Assembly: GCF_900104415.1 (NCBI RefSeq)
Contig: NZ_FMXR01000009.1
Span: 1-64,000, forward strand
Direction of reading: 5' to 3'
Origin: Eubacterium oxidoreducens
GTDB lineage: Bacteria > Bacillota > Clostridia > Lachnospirales > Lachnospiraceae
Length of the DNA stretch: 64,000 bases
In this document: in pieces, positions 1-7,673 of the stretch
Layout of the letters: the number at the start of each line of letters is the position of its first letter
Position numbering within the stretch: the first letter of the stretch is position 1
Position numbers and translations under genes: made by a program
The notes under the pieces: generated by a model
Told to the model about the DNA's origin: nothing
Database searches by the model: none
What the model saw: only the letters and a program-made list of their open reading frames with translations

Positions 1-249
1 ATCCGTGGCTTCTGCATAGGCAAGAAGAACTGGGTGATGATTGATACTGTTGCAGGCGCTAAGTCCAGTGCAATCGCTTACAGTATTGCTGAAACAGCAA
101 AGGCAAACCACTTGAAGCCTTATGAGTATTTCAAACACTTACTCACAGTAATTCCTGATCACATGGATGATACGGATCGAAGCTTCCTAGAAGAACTTCT
201 TCCTTGGTCAGATGAATTACCAGCTGAGTGCAGAAAACCAATGAAGTAA
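1..249 (+). CDS. IS66-family transposase, C-terminal part (cut by window edge)
   Basis: The reading frame is open from the first base and ends at a TAA. The visible 82 residues match the end of IS66-type transposases: a conserved run with GAKSSAIAYSIAETAKAN, then PYEYFKHLL and a final LPWSDELP segment. This is the region after the catalytic DDE core, so no active-site residue is visible here. A GTG at position 34 is internal and is not a real start. The rest of the gene lies to the left of the window. Two small hairpins follow the stop, as expected near an IS end. Whether the full element is intact cannot be judged. Confidence 0.8.
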   Translation: MRGFCIGKKNWVMIDTVAGAKSSAIAYSIAETAKANHLKPYEYFKHLLTVIPDHMDDTDRSFLEELLPWSDELPAECRKPMK

Positions 250-345
250 ATGTCACGACTACGGGCGTGACTTAATTAAAAGGAGGTACCGGTGGTTTAC
301 CGGTTACGTTATTTCTATCATCATAACACAAAAAGAATGCCACTG
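250..345 (+). mobile_element. Probable right-end region of the IS66-type element
   Basis: The 95 bases after the transposase stop hold no gene but show two short inverted repeats: GTCACG/CGTGAC just after the stop, and ACCGGT repeated around a GGTTT spacer near 288-304. Insertion-sequence ends often look like this. The exact terminal inverted repeat cannot be fixed because the left end is outside the window. Confidence 0.35.
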
Positions 346-365
346 GGGCATTCTCCGACTGCATC

Positions 366-395
366 AAAAACGACCGACACTTGTCGGCCGTTTTT
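366..395. terminator. Bidirectional hairpin terminator
   Basis: AAAAACGACCGAC, an ACTT loop, then GTCGGCCGTTTTT form a stem with one mismatch, flanked by an A-run on one side and a T-run on the other. It lies just downstream of the minus-strand gene ending at 401 and can also stop transcripts leaving the IS end. Confidence 0.7.
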
Positions 396-400
396 AAATC

Positions 401-892
401 CTATGAATGATTAGACTGGGTTACAACTTTTGAAATATAAGCGATTCCATAATGCTTATAATTACCGGTACTTCCATCCGTACTTTCCCAGGTTGCAAGA
501 TGGTATCCCGGAGTCAGACTGCCGCTACCGATATTGGTGGAACATTTCGCACTTGCACTTGAAACGCTCTTTCCAATTGACACATTATAAATCGGTCTGT
601 TTCTATCAACCTCACCGTAACGGTATTCATAACCGACTCCACCGGTTGTTGTCGCTCCCATAATCTTGGAAGTTTCTGAAGTCTCTCCACAGCTTCCATG
701 TTTCTTACCATCTGAATTCGAACCCCAATTATAGGTTACCGTGCCAATTCCATCCCCAATATAATTCTTATAAGATCCCGGAATCGCACATGTAAAATTC
801 GCATAATAATCAGAACCTTCACATGTTGCCACATACTCATTTGGAACAAAATTCTCAACTAAAACTTCAGGTCTCATCCACCGTTTTTTCAT
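401..892 (-). CDS. Cys-containing protein with NEYVATC leader-like N-terminus
   Basis: A 163-residue protein of unknown function. Its first 25 residues (MKKRWMRPEVLVENFVPNEY, then VATC) carry a motif I recognise from many small Clostridia proteins: Trp, Pro, Val/Ile, Glu, Phe, then NEYVA-x-C. The rest is rich in Gly, Ser, Thr and Tyr with four more Cys and no recognisable enzyme motif. It starts at an ATG whose first base overlaps the TAA stop of the upstream PqqD-like gene, so translation is coupled. A conserved head with a variable body beside a PqqD protein suggests a modified or exported peptide precursor. That is inference: no maturase is visible. A terminator lies 6 bases after the stop. 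Confidence 0.6.
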   Translation of the reverse strand: MKKRWMRPEVLVENFVPNEYVATCEGSDYYANFTCAIPGSYKNYIGDGIGTVTYNWGSNSDGKKHGSCGETSETSKIMGATTTGGVGYEYRYGEVDRNRPIYNVSIGKSVSSASAKCSTNIGSGSLTPGYHLATWESTDGSTGNYKHYGIAYISKVVTQSNHS

Positions 893-1197
893 TACTCTAC
901 CTCCACTAAAATTCCTAAATTCACTGACTCAATCACAAACTCTTTTACATCCCCGCTAATCTGTTCCGGATTCCCTTCATACTCAGCTTCCACTCTTTTT
1001 ATGACATCCTCTATGGTACTTGGCTCTTGAAATTCTTTCCACAAAAATCCCGCCGTATCATTCGGTGTCATAACAGCATTGGAAATCTCACTTGTTGCAT
1101 CAATTGGAACAATTACATATTCTCCTGCAATCTGTCTAAGTACAAACCCAGAGCTGATGCGATATCTACGATTGATGTTGCTTTCTTTGCCGTCCAC
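892..1197 (-). CDS. PqqD-family peptide-binding chaperone
   Basis: About 101 residues with a PqqD-like (RiPP recognition element) pattern: RYRISSGFVLRQIAGEYVIVP, then a conserved NDTAGFLW stretch and an acidic C-terminal helix region. PqqD-type proteins are small winged-helix folds that bind leader peptides and present them to modifying enzymes. I chose the GTG at 1197 because AGCAGG sits six bases before it. The frame stays open to an ATG at 1326, but that extension is AT-rich, hydrophobic and has no good ribosome site. The gene is coupled by a one-base overlap to the Cys-rich protein at 401-892, its likely client. The modification enzyme is not found nearby. Confidence 0.75.
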   Translation of the reverse strand: MDGKESNINRRYRISSGFVLRQIAGEYVIVPIDATSEISNAVMTPNDTAGFLWKEFQEPSTIEDVIKRVEAEYEGNPEQISGDVKEFVIESVNLGILVEVE

Positions 1198-1394
1198 ATC
1201 ACACCTGCTTTCCAATAGTTCCTTAAATACTTCTTTCAAATAATAAATTATAAACTTATTTTGAAAGATTATCAAGTCTACTTCTACAACAATATTATAA
1301 AACATTTTCATGCAAAATCCAATCATAATACCGTTTTTTCTACATAGTATTCATTTTTGTATCTCTTTTGGCTGCATTATTGCCGACCTGTCTA

Positions 1395-2087
1395 TTATCT
1401 GCGAGTCACCTTCCATGATTTTAAATAACTTTTTTGTTCCGGTGTAATCCTGCTGCTCTCCACACTTTTTTGAATCGCTTTGTTATGCGTCCAGTCATCT
1501 AGCCTTTTTTGTTCTATATATGGAAGTACGCTTTCGTATTGCTTAGCTAAAGCAGTTGCAAAATACCATGCAATCATCATATTGATGTAATACTCTTTAC
1601 TTCTTAATCCGGCAACCATCTTCGGATACTCCGGCGCAAAATCTTCATCTAGAAAATGCTTCATCAGCATCCCTATTCCAAATCTTACTGTATAAGTTTT
1701 CTCAGAATGAATCCACACCTTTATGCGTTGCAAAAGTACCGTCTTATACTTTTTAAAAATTTTCGGTGACATCTGATCACAGGTAGCCCAGTTATCCACA
1801 TGCGGCAGGAATTTTTCCAGCTCGTTCAAACACTCATCTAGATTTTTCATCTCTGAGATTATAAACGCATGCAATTGGTTTTCTTCAAAATACTGATGTG
1901 GCAATTCATCCAAAAACACCTTATATGTGTCATCTTTTCTTAATTCTTTTGCAATTGTCTTAAGCTGCGGCGTCCTTACGCCAATTATGGCCTTTGCATC
2001 TATCGAAGGAATGATCTTGATTTGCATATCGCGATATTTAAGGTCTTGAAGTTCCAACAATTTCTTGTACAAATTCATGCCGTCCAC
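1395..2087 (-). CDS. DNA alkylation repair protein, AlkD-like
   Basis: A roughly 230-residue helical-repeat protein of the AlkD family, which excises N3/N7-alkylated purines from DNA. Recognisable stretches are RTPQLKTIAKEL near the N-terminus, the central DNWATCDQMSPKIF that holds the conserved Trp and Asp of the family active cleft, and AIQKSVESSRITPEQK near the end. The length fits the family. AGGAGG sits six bases before a GTG at 2087, which I take as the start; an ATG at 2093 is too close to that ribosome site. The gene is 41 bases downstream of the metal ATPase stop on the same strand and may be co-transcribed, though the functions look unrelated. Confidence 0.85.
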   Translation of the reverse strand: MDGMNLYKKLLELQDLKYRDMQIKIIPSIDAKAIIGVRTPQLKTIAKELRKDDTYKVFLDELPHQYFEENQLHAFIISEMKNLDECLNELEKFLPHVDNWATCDQMSPKIFKKYKTVLLQRIKVWIHSEKTYTVRFGIGMLMKHFLDEDFAPEYPKMVAGLRSKEYYINMMIAWYFATALAKQYESVLPYIEQKRLDDWTHNKAIQKSVESSRITPEQKSYLKSWKVTRR

Positions 2088-2128
2088 TTGCATCCTCCCC
2101 TTTCACAAAGCTTTGCATTTATATCTTT

Positions 2129-3997
2129 TTACCTTTTCTTCCATTTGAGCAAAAATGCAGAATTCACAATTACAATTACCGAACCTGCATTATGTACCAA
2201 TGCTCCTACTACAGGATTTAATATTCCCGTGATTGCCAAGATGATTGCCACAAAATTAAGGATCATCGAAAATGTAAGATTTACCTTGATTATGTTCATC
2301 ATATGCTTAGAAAGACCAATCAGGTGTGGAAGATTCTCGATTTCATCGTTTACAAGCACTATATCTGCTGCATCCACTGCTATATCAGAACCTATTTTCC
2401 CCATTGCAATCCCAACCGTTGCTTTTTTTAATGCCAAAGCGTCATTAATACCGTCTCCTATCATACAGATTCTTTCGCTTCTAGCCATCTCATTTTCAAT
2501 ATAATTCATCTTATCTTCAGGCAGACATTGATACTGAACTTTTGATATGCCGGTTTTCTTTCCAATTTCAATGGCCGCATTCTTATTATCGCCGGTTAAC
2601 AAAACAGGCTCTACGTTACAATCCTTAATTCTTTTTATTGTATCATGCGCATTTATCCTAATGGTATCTGCCAGCGCTATAAATCCTATACACTCCAAAT
2701 CGGCACTAATCCATGTAATCGTACACCCTTTTTCCATGTACGCGGCGGCTATATTCTTTTTTTCTTCTGGTACTAGGATTCCATAATCTTCTAATAAGAA
2801 TTCATTTCCCAGTAAATAGTCTACTCCTGCAAGGTTGCCTGCAACGCCTCTTCCTGGAAGCATTTTAAAATGTTCAACATCTGCAAAATATGCGTTTCTA
2901 GCTTTTGCATACCGGTAAATTGCCTGACCTAATGGATGCTCCGATTTTTGTTCAATACTTCCCACCACACTACATATCTTAGCTTCATCCCAGTTCGCTA
3001 AACTGCACTTAATGGCCACCACTTCCGGTTTTCCATAGGTTAACGTTCCAGTCTTATCAAAAGCAATCTTTTTGACGGAAGCTAATCTTTCTAAGGCATC
3101 CCCTTCTCTAACCAGCAATCCATGTTTTGTGATATTTCCAATGGCTGCCATAATTGCCGTTGGGGTAGCAAGCACAAGCGAGCACGGACAAAAGACAACC
3201 AATATTGTAACCGATCGAATTATTTCATGTGTAAAAATAAAAGTACAAACAGCCGCTACCACTGCAATAATTACAATCCATACCGCCCATCTGTCCGCAA
3301 GACGCACTACCTTCGCTTTACTAACATCTGCCGCTTGAACCAACCGAATCATTCTTTGAATAGAACTATTCTCATCCGTTTTCATAACTCTCATTTCAAA
3401 TGAGCCATACTGATTCAAAGTTCCACTGTATACCTCATCCCCTTCCTTCTTATCCACAGGAAGCGATTCGCCTGTAAGGCTCGCCTGATTAATTAAGGTT
3501 TTTCCCTTTATAATCACCCCATCTACAGGAATTGTCTCACCCGGATTCACTCTAACAATATCCCCCACCGCAATCTTTTCTGCCGGAGTAATGCTCTCAT
3601 GATTGTCACGTATCACCCTTGCTTGGCGAGGTGTCAGTTTTACCAGATTTTCTATATTCGATCTCGTTCTAGAAACAGTCAACTCTTCAAGAAGGCTACC
3701 TAATTGCATAATAAAGGCGACCTCACCTGCTGCAAAATATTCTCCAATAAAAACCGCTGCTACCAGTGCAAGCGCAACTAATACATCTGCCGTGATATCA
3801 TGATCTCTAAATAGTCCTATTATTGCGGAAACCACAATAGGAATACCGCATAAAATAATAGCCAGCCATGCCATATCCAGATTCCAACGATTACTTGTAA
3901 GCATACTGATTATCAACCCTAATCCAGAAACAACAAGCAATAGGATATCTTTTCTTATACCTCCATATTCAAATAATTCTTCTATTTTGTCAAACAT
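2129..3997 (-). CDS. Heavy-metal P1B-type ATPase
   Basis: A 622-residue membrane pump that uses ATP to export a soft metal ion. Visible are TGES near residue 175 (actuator domain), CPC at 270-272 in the metal-binding membrane helix, DKTGT with the phosphorylated Asp near 314, the SEHPLG motif near 352, and a hinge GDGIND. The last helices contain HNAGSVIVIVNS, not the typical copper pattern, so I leave the metal unassigned (Cu, Zn, Mn or Fe all possible). There is no N-terminal heavy-metal-associated domain. I chose the ATG at 3997, with GAGGAG just upstream, over one at 4054 that would run through the operators. It is divergent from a CsoR-type repressor. Confidence 0.9.
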   Translation of the reverse strand: MFDKIEELFEYGGIRKDILLLVVSGLGLIISMLTSNRWNLDMAWLAIILCGIPIVVSAIIGLFRDHDITADVLVALALVAAVFIGEYFAAGEVAFIMQLGSLLEELTVSRTRSNIENLVKLTPRQARVIRDNHESITPAEKIAVGDIVRVNPGETIPVDGVIIKGKTLINQASLTGESLPVDKKEGDEVYSGTLNQYGSFEMRVMKTDENSSIQRMIRLVQAADVSKAKVVRLADRWAVWIVIIAVVAAVCTFIFTHEIIRSVTILVVFCPCSLVLATPTAIMAAIGNITKHGLLVREGDALERLASVKKIAFDKTGTLTYGKPEVVAIKCSLANWDEAKICSVVGSIEQKSEHPLGQAIYRYAKARNAYFADVEHFKMLPGRGVAGNLAGVDYLLGNEFLLEDYGILVPEEKKNIAAAYMEKGCTITWISADLECIGFIALADTIRINAHDTIKRIKDCNVEPVLLTGDNKNAAIEIGKKTGISKVQYQCLPEDKMNYIENEMARSERICMIGDGINDALALKKATVGIAMGKIGSDIAVDAADIVLVNDEIENLPHLIGLSKHMMNIIKVNLTFSMILNFVAIILAITGILNPVVGALVHNAGSVIVIVNSAFLLKWKKR

Positions 3998-4011
3998 ACT
4001 CTCCTCTTTCC

Positions 4012-4027
4012 ATACCCATAGGGGTAT
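4012..4027. promoter_or_regulatory. CsoR-type operator, copy 1
   Basis: ATACCCATAGGGGTAT is a near-palindrome with the C-run/G-run layout of CsoR-family operators. It lies 15 bases upstream of the ATPase start. The regulator encoded next door is the obvious ligand. Confidence 0.7.
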
Positions 4028-4046
4028 ATGTAATTTCGCCCTCATT

Positions 4047-4062
4047 ATACCCATAGGGGTAT
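4047..4062. promoter_or_regulatory. CsoR-type operator, copy 2
   Basis: An exact second copy of ATACCCATAGGGGTAT, 35 bases from the first (centre to centre) and 60 bases before the CsoR-type gene. One site probably serves each of the two divergent promoters, giving joint control of pump and repressor by metal. Confidence 0.7.
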
Positions 4063-4121
4063 GTGCATGTCAACCATAATCGTGTATGATGGATTTAGAT
4101 TATATAATTCGGAGGAGTACT

Positions 4122-4394
4122 ATGAAACAGTGTATGGATTCAGACAATCTTCATAGAAGACTTAAGAAAATAATTGGTCAGGTTAACGCAATTGACAGAA
4201 TGGTCGATGAGGATGTTCCTTGTGAGGATGTTCTTGCACAGATTAATGCTGCGAAATCCGCGCTTAATAAAGTAGGGCAGGTTGTCTTAGAAGGGCATAT
4301 TACTCATTGTATCAAGGATGCTATTGAACGTGGGGATGAAAAAGAAATAAAGAATTTTACCAAAGCAATTGAACGCTTTGCCAATATGCAGTAA
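4122..4394 (+). CDS. csoR: CsoR/FrmR-family metal-sensing repressor
   Basis: A 90-residue all-helical DNA-binding protein of the CsoR/RcnR/FrmR family. The copper-sensor ligand set is present as Cys34 (VPCEDVL), His59 and Cys63 (GHITHC), the Cys-His-Cys pattern typical of Cu(I)-binding CsoR. Binding of metal releases the repressor from its operators. Two matching operators sit in the divergent promoter region shared with the P-type ATPase. The start at 4122 is set by GGAGGAG a few bases upstream; an in-frame ATG at 4086 has no ribosome site. Copper sensing is the best guess from the ligands, although the pump's last helices are not classical copper type. Confidence 0.88.
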   Translation: MKQCMDSDNLHRRLKKIIGQVNAIDRMVDEDVPCEDVLAQINAAKSALNKVGQVVLEGHITHCIKDAIERGDEKEIKNFTKAIERFANMQ

Positions 4395-4465
4395 TAACCA
4401 TTTCAGACGTGAATACCGAAGTGTCCGGCAACAAGATGAAGATGAGTTCTTTTTTCGATAATCCG

Positions 4466-4876
4466 CTATACTTTATCTGCCAACCTATTCAGCACCGTCT
4501 CCAGTGTACTGATTTCGGAAGGAGTGAGTCCCTTATACAGGTCAGCCAGGCGGTCTGTGTTGGCTGCCGTAATAGCCTTATACTTTTCCCATCCCTCTTG
4601 GGTCAGGTAAAGTTTCTTTAAACGCTTATCATCTGCATTTTTCTTTATTTCGATCAAGCCCCCGGTTTCAAGAAGCTTTACGTTTCTCGCAATGGCAGCC
4701 TTATCAATGCACAGAAGTGAGGCAATACCTTCCTGTGTGATCCCTTCCGATGCACCTATATTTGATATCACAACACTTTCTGAAAAGGAAATTCCTAAAT
4801 CCTTTAAGAAGCTATTTGCATAATTCAAATAGCTTCTATACAGGATTCCAACGTTTTGAAAAATGTTTCTATCCAT
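4466..4876 (-). CDS. MarR-family transcriptional regulator
   Basis: A 136-residue winged-helix protein of the MarR family. The recognition region SEGITQEGIASLLCIDKAAI is followed by the wing segment with KNADDKRLKKLYLT, the usual D-x-R hallmark. Such proteins bind palindromes as dimers and release them on binding small phenolic or drug-like ligands. The gene overlaps the end of the upstream hydrolase gene by 8 bases, so the two form one transcript. A large palindrome before the hydrolase is the likely operator, giving autoregulation. The inducer cannot be told from sequence. Confidence 0.88.
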   Translation of the reverse strand: MDRNIFQNVGILYRSYLNYANSFLKDLGISFSESVVISNIGASEGITQEGIASLLCIDKAAIARNVKLLETGGLIEIKKNADDKRLKKLYLTQEGWEKYKAITAANTDRLADLYKGLTPSEISTLETVLNRLADKV

Positions 4877-5933
4877 TCTCTACCTCCAAGAAAAAATCTT
4901 CTACAATAGCGATAAACTGATCCGGTACCTCAAGATTTGTTACGTGGCCCGAGTCCACATATAAGTATTTTCCATCGCTGAGGCAATCCATAGCCACTTC
5001 TGCCATTTCCTTTGACATCGCCCCATCCAGGGTTCCATCAGCCAGATAACCTGTGTTGGCCTGAATCAACAACACCGGACAGTCTATCTTCTTTAGCGCT
5101 TCCTCATGATCGAAATCCTCATTCCAAGTGCCATCATAGAAGGCAGCTCCAAAAGTTGGATCATAATAGTCCAGCCCACGCAGCATTTCCTGAACTGACA
5201 CAGGCATGAAGGCAATCTCAAGAGGCTCATCACTGTGGAAGGTGCGATAGATGGTCACCATACCCTTAATTAATTTTTCTGCTCCTGGAAACACATATGT
5301 GGCAAAGAACTGCTTGCTGTTATCAATCCAGTACATGAGGTAATCGCCATCATAGTCCTCTGACTCCAAAGCATTGTGGCTCTGGGTAAAAGCTTTATTG
5401 GCAACAGTTGTCTTAACAGCAGGATACTCCGACGAAAATAGAGGAGGATCTTCCAATATTACCGCTTTCACCACATCGCCTCTGTTAGCCGCAAGATATG
5501 TAGCTAGAAGCCCCCCTGATGAGTTGCCGGTCACATAAACTTCCGTGCCGATAACCTCATCGATGAAGCGGCCTAGATCATTTCCTATGTTTTCGGCGCT
5601 CATCACGTAGCCTTCTGGTACTATAGTCTTGCCATGTCCCGGATAGTCGATAGCGTATACATGAAAGCCTTTTGAAAGCTCCGGCAGAACAGCGCTGTAC
5701 GTGTACCAGTCCAGTAGTTGTGCGTGAAGTAGGACAAGAGCCGGACCGTTATCAGGTCCTTCAGCATAGTTAAAGGTTACGCTGCCCACCTGCACCTGCT
5801 TTTCCACTATTCCCGCCTCGACCAGTTCTTTGTCCGCAGGATTTTTATATGTTGCAACATAAATGATCAGTCCACACAATATCAGTACAAGTGCGCAGAT
5901 CAGTATTAAAAGAAATCTTACCACTTTTTTCAT
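4869..5933 (-). CDS. Membrane-anchored alpha/beta hydrolase
   Basis: A 354-residue protein with an uncleaved-looking N-terminal membrane helix (residues 5-27) and an alpha/beta hydrolase domain outside it. Visible are the oxyanion region LLHAQLLDW near 68, YPGHG near 98, the nucleophile elbow GNSSG with Ser138, and a late DSGH with the catalytic His. The family hydrolyses esters, amides or lactones; the substrate is unknown. It is the first gene of a two-gene operon with a MarR regulator. That pairing suggests induction by a toxic ester-like or aromatic compound, which remains inference. Confidence 0.85.
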   Translation of the reverse strand: MKKVVRFLLILICALVLILCGLIIYVATYKNPADKELVEAGIVEKQVQVGSVTFNYAEGPDNGPALVLLHAQLLDWYTYSAVLPELSKGFHVYAIDYPGHGKTIVPEGYVMSAENIGNDLGRFIDEVIGTEVYVTGNSSGGLLATYLAANRGDVVKAVILEDPPLFSSEYPAVKTTVANKAFTQSHNALESEDYDGDYLMYWIDNSKQFFATYVFPGAEKLIKGMVTIYRTFHSDEPLEIAFMPVSVQEMLRGLDYYDPTFGAAFYDGTWNEDFDHEEALKKIDCPVLLIQANTGYLADGTLDGAMSKEMAEVAMDCLSDGKYLYVDSGHVTNLEVPDQFIAIVEDFFLEVENG

Positions 5934-5954
5934 TTCTTGGTCTCCACAAACAAA

Positions 5955-5995
5955 TTGACTGAGTCAACCATATATTATATTGTTGACTCAGTCAA
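5955..5995. promoter_or_regulatory. Paired palindromic operator of the hydrolase-MarR operon
   Basis: TTGACTGAGTCAA (5955-5967) and its exact reverse complement TTGACTCAGTCAA (5983-5995) lie 28 bases apart, and each half is itself almost palindromic. The site starts 22 bases before the hydrolase start codon. On the minus strand the distal copy supplies a TTGACT -35 box and the spacer holds TATAAT-like sequence, so a bound MarR dimer would cover the promoter. Confidence 0.75.
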
Positions 5996-6247
5996 GTATT
6001 TAAAAATATTTTTTTATCCAAGTTTGATAACCTGGAAGATATTATTTATAATGCCTCTTCAAAAGTTTATGATGCCAAATGACCCTAACAACTGTAGGAG
6101 CAATAACTCCTGCAATCAAAGAAATTCAAGAGTACTGGCCATCGATTTCTTTCATGCCTCTTGTTACTATATCTTTAGTATCGTCTTTCCCTTCGATCCA
6201 CCGGAAGCCACTTTCTTCAGTGCCTTGTTCACTACTTTTTTTACTTT

Positions 6248-6364
6248 CTATTTTTGTAAATCAACTGCTCCTGGCAGTATCCTGCCTTTAAAGTTCTCGC
6301 AGTCGCATTCCCCATGGAACAAGAGCATGCTGACCTTCCCTGTCATACCATTTGTATCTTCTAC
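6248..6364 (-). pseudogene. Remnant resembling a DUF3237-type protein
   Basis: The 470-base gap between the hydrolase and hemL holds no intact gene, only decay. On the minus strand a 38-codon stretch bounded by stops reads VSMLLFHGECDCENFKG then RILPGAVDLQ, which resembles the middle of DUF3237 proteins. It has no start codon or ribosome site. Further downstream (about 6130-6247) another frame reads FRWIEGKDDTKDIVTRGMKE before a stop, of unknown origin. Both look like debris of one or two lost genes. The DUF3237 match is from memory of the family pattern. Confidence 0.4.
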
Positions 6365-6400
6365 TGTCTAAGAAAAAAATGACGATGATATGTATTGTCA
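6365..6400 (-). terminator. Possible weak terminator after hemL
   Basis: On the minus strand, just after the hemL stop, TGAC and GTCA flank a 13-base loop and are followed by seven T residues. The stem is very short, so this is a weak candidate for the end of the sulfur-siroheme operon. Confidence 0.3.
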
Positions 6401-6404
6401 AAGT

Positions 6405-7667
6405 TTAGGAACGTATAGTATCTATCGTCTTACGAATATCGTCTTCAGTGTGTGCATCGCTTATAAACATTGCCTCAAACTGGGATGGAGCTATATTAAT
6501 ACCATTGTCCAGCATGTGACCAAAATATTCTGCATAGGCTTTTGTATCTGAAGTTGCAGCATCATTATAATTTGATACCTGCCTGTCTGTAAAAAATACA
6601 CTCATAAGAGAGCCAACTCTGTTAACCGTCTTATAACCGGCTGATATATATGCTTTTTCCAGCTGTGCTGCCTTATCATCTATTCTCTTATAAATGTCCT
6701 GATCATCCATTAATAGCTTAAGTGTTGCAAGTCCTGCTGCCGTAGCTATAGGATTGCCGGAAAGAGTACCTGCCTGGTACACACTGCCAAGTGGAGATAT
6801 AACTTCCATAATATCCTTTCTGCCGCCATATGCAGCTAGTGGCATTCCTCCTCCAATTATCTTGCCCATAGTAATGAGATCCGGCTTTACTCCATAGTAC
6901 TGCGCGGCACCACCTATTGAGAGCCTAAATCCTGTTATAACTTCATCAAATATCAGAACTGTTCCATATTTAGTAGTTATATCTCTAAGGAACTGTAGAA
7001 ATCCTTCCTCAGGTGGTACAACACCCATGTTAGCAGCAACTGGCTCTACAACAAGGGCTGCAATTGATTCTCCATATCGGCCAAATAACTCTCTTACTGA
7101 TTCTTCATTATTATATTCTGCAACAAGTGTACAGTCTGTGTATGCTTTGGGAACACCGGCACTATCAGGTACTGCATTAGTTATTAGTCCAGATCCTGAC
7201 TTTACCAGTAGGCCATCTGAATGGCCATGGTAGCATCCTGTAAACTTCAAAATCAAATCTCTTCCTGTATATCCACGTGCGGCCCTTACAGCACTCATTA
7301 CAGCCTCTGTTCCAGAGCTTACAAGTCTTACCATTTCTATTGCTGGAACAGCAGCCATTATCAGTTCTGCAAGTTCTGATTCTCTTCTGGTAGGTGCTCC
7401 AAATGTAAGCCCCTTTGCACATGCCTTTGTAACAGCATCTATTACTATAGGATGTGCATGTCCCAGAATACCTGGTCCCCATGAGCAGACATAATCAATA
7501 TATTCATTACCATCAACATCTACAATCTTACTGCCCATGGCATGATCTATAAATATCGGATTACGTCCAACTGCCTTGAATGCTCTTACTGGAGAGTTGA
7601 CTCCGCCTGGCATAAGTGTCTGTGCTTTTTCAAATAACTGTTCTGATTGTATAGTTGTAATTCCCAT
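6405..7667 (-). CDS. hemL: Glutamate-1-semialdehyde 2,1-aminomutase
   Basis: A 420-residue PLP enzyme that moves the amino group of glutamate-1-semialdehyde to give 5-aminolevulinate. Typical features are the N-terminal PGGVNSPVRAF, the SSGTEA cofactor phosphate site near 119, GCYHGHSDG near 145, DEVITGFR near 242 and the cofactor Lys269 in MGKIIGGGMP. Length is standard. It is the last gene of the 16-gene block and works directly after HemA in the C5 route. With hemB six bases upstream it completes ALA synthesis for siroheme; no protoheme branch genes are in the window. Confidence 0.96.
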   Translation of the reverse strand: MGITTIQSEQLFEKAQTLMPGGVNSPVRAFKAVGRNPIFIDHAMGSKIVDVDGNEYIDYVCSWGPGILGHAHPIVIDAVTKACAKGLTFGAPTRRESELAELIMAAVPAIEMVRLVSSGTEAVMSAVRAARGYTGRDLILKFTGCYHGHSDGLLVKSGSGLITNAVPDSAGVPKAYTDCTLVAEYNNEESVRELFGRYGESIAALVVEPVAANMGVVPPEEGFLQFLRDITTKYGTVLIFDEVITGFRLSIGGAAQYYGVKPDLITMGKIIGGGMPLAAYGGRKDIMEVISPLGSVYQAGTLSGNPIATAAGLATLKLLMDDQDIYKRIDDKAAQLEKAYISAGYKTVNRVGSLMSVFFTDRQVSNYNDAATSDTKAYAEYFGHMLDNGINIAPSQFEAMFISDAHTEDDIRKTIDTIRS

Positions 7668-7673
7668 TATTTT

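Noticed and set aside
1198-1326. N-terminal extension of the PqqD-like protein
   Set aside because: The extra 43 residues are AT-rich and hydrophobic, lack a ribosome site at the ATG, and exceed the normal family length.
5937-6371. 144-codon plus-strand open frame in the gap before hemL
   Set aside because: No ribosome site, composition unlike a protein, and the opposite strand carries recognisable gene debris; it also covers the MarR operator.
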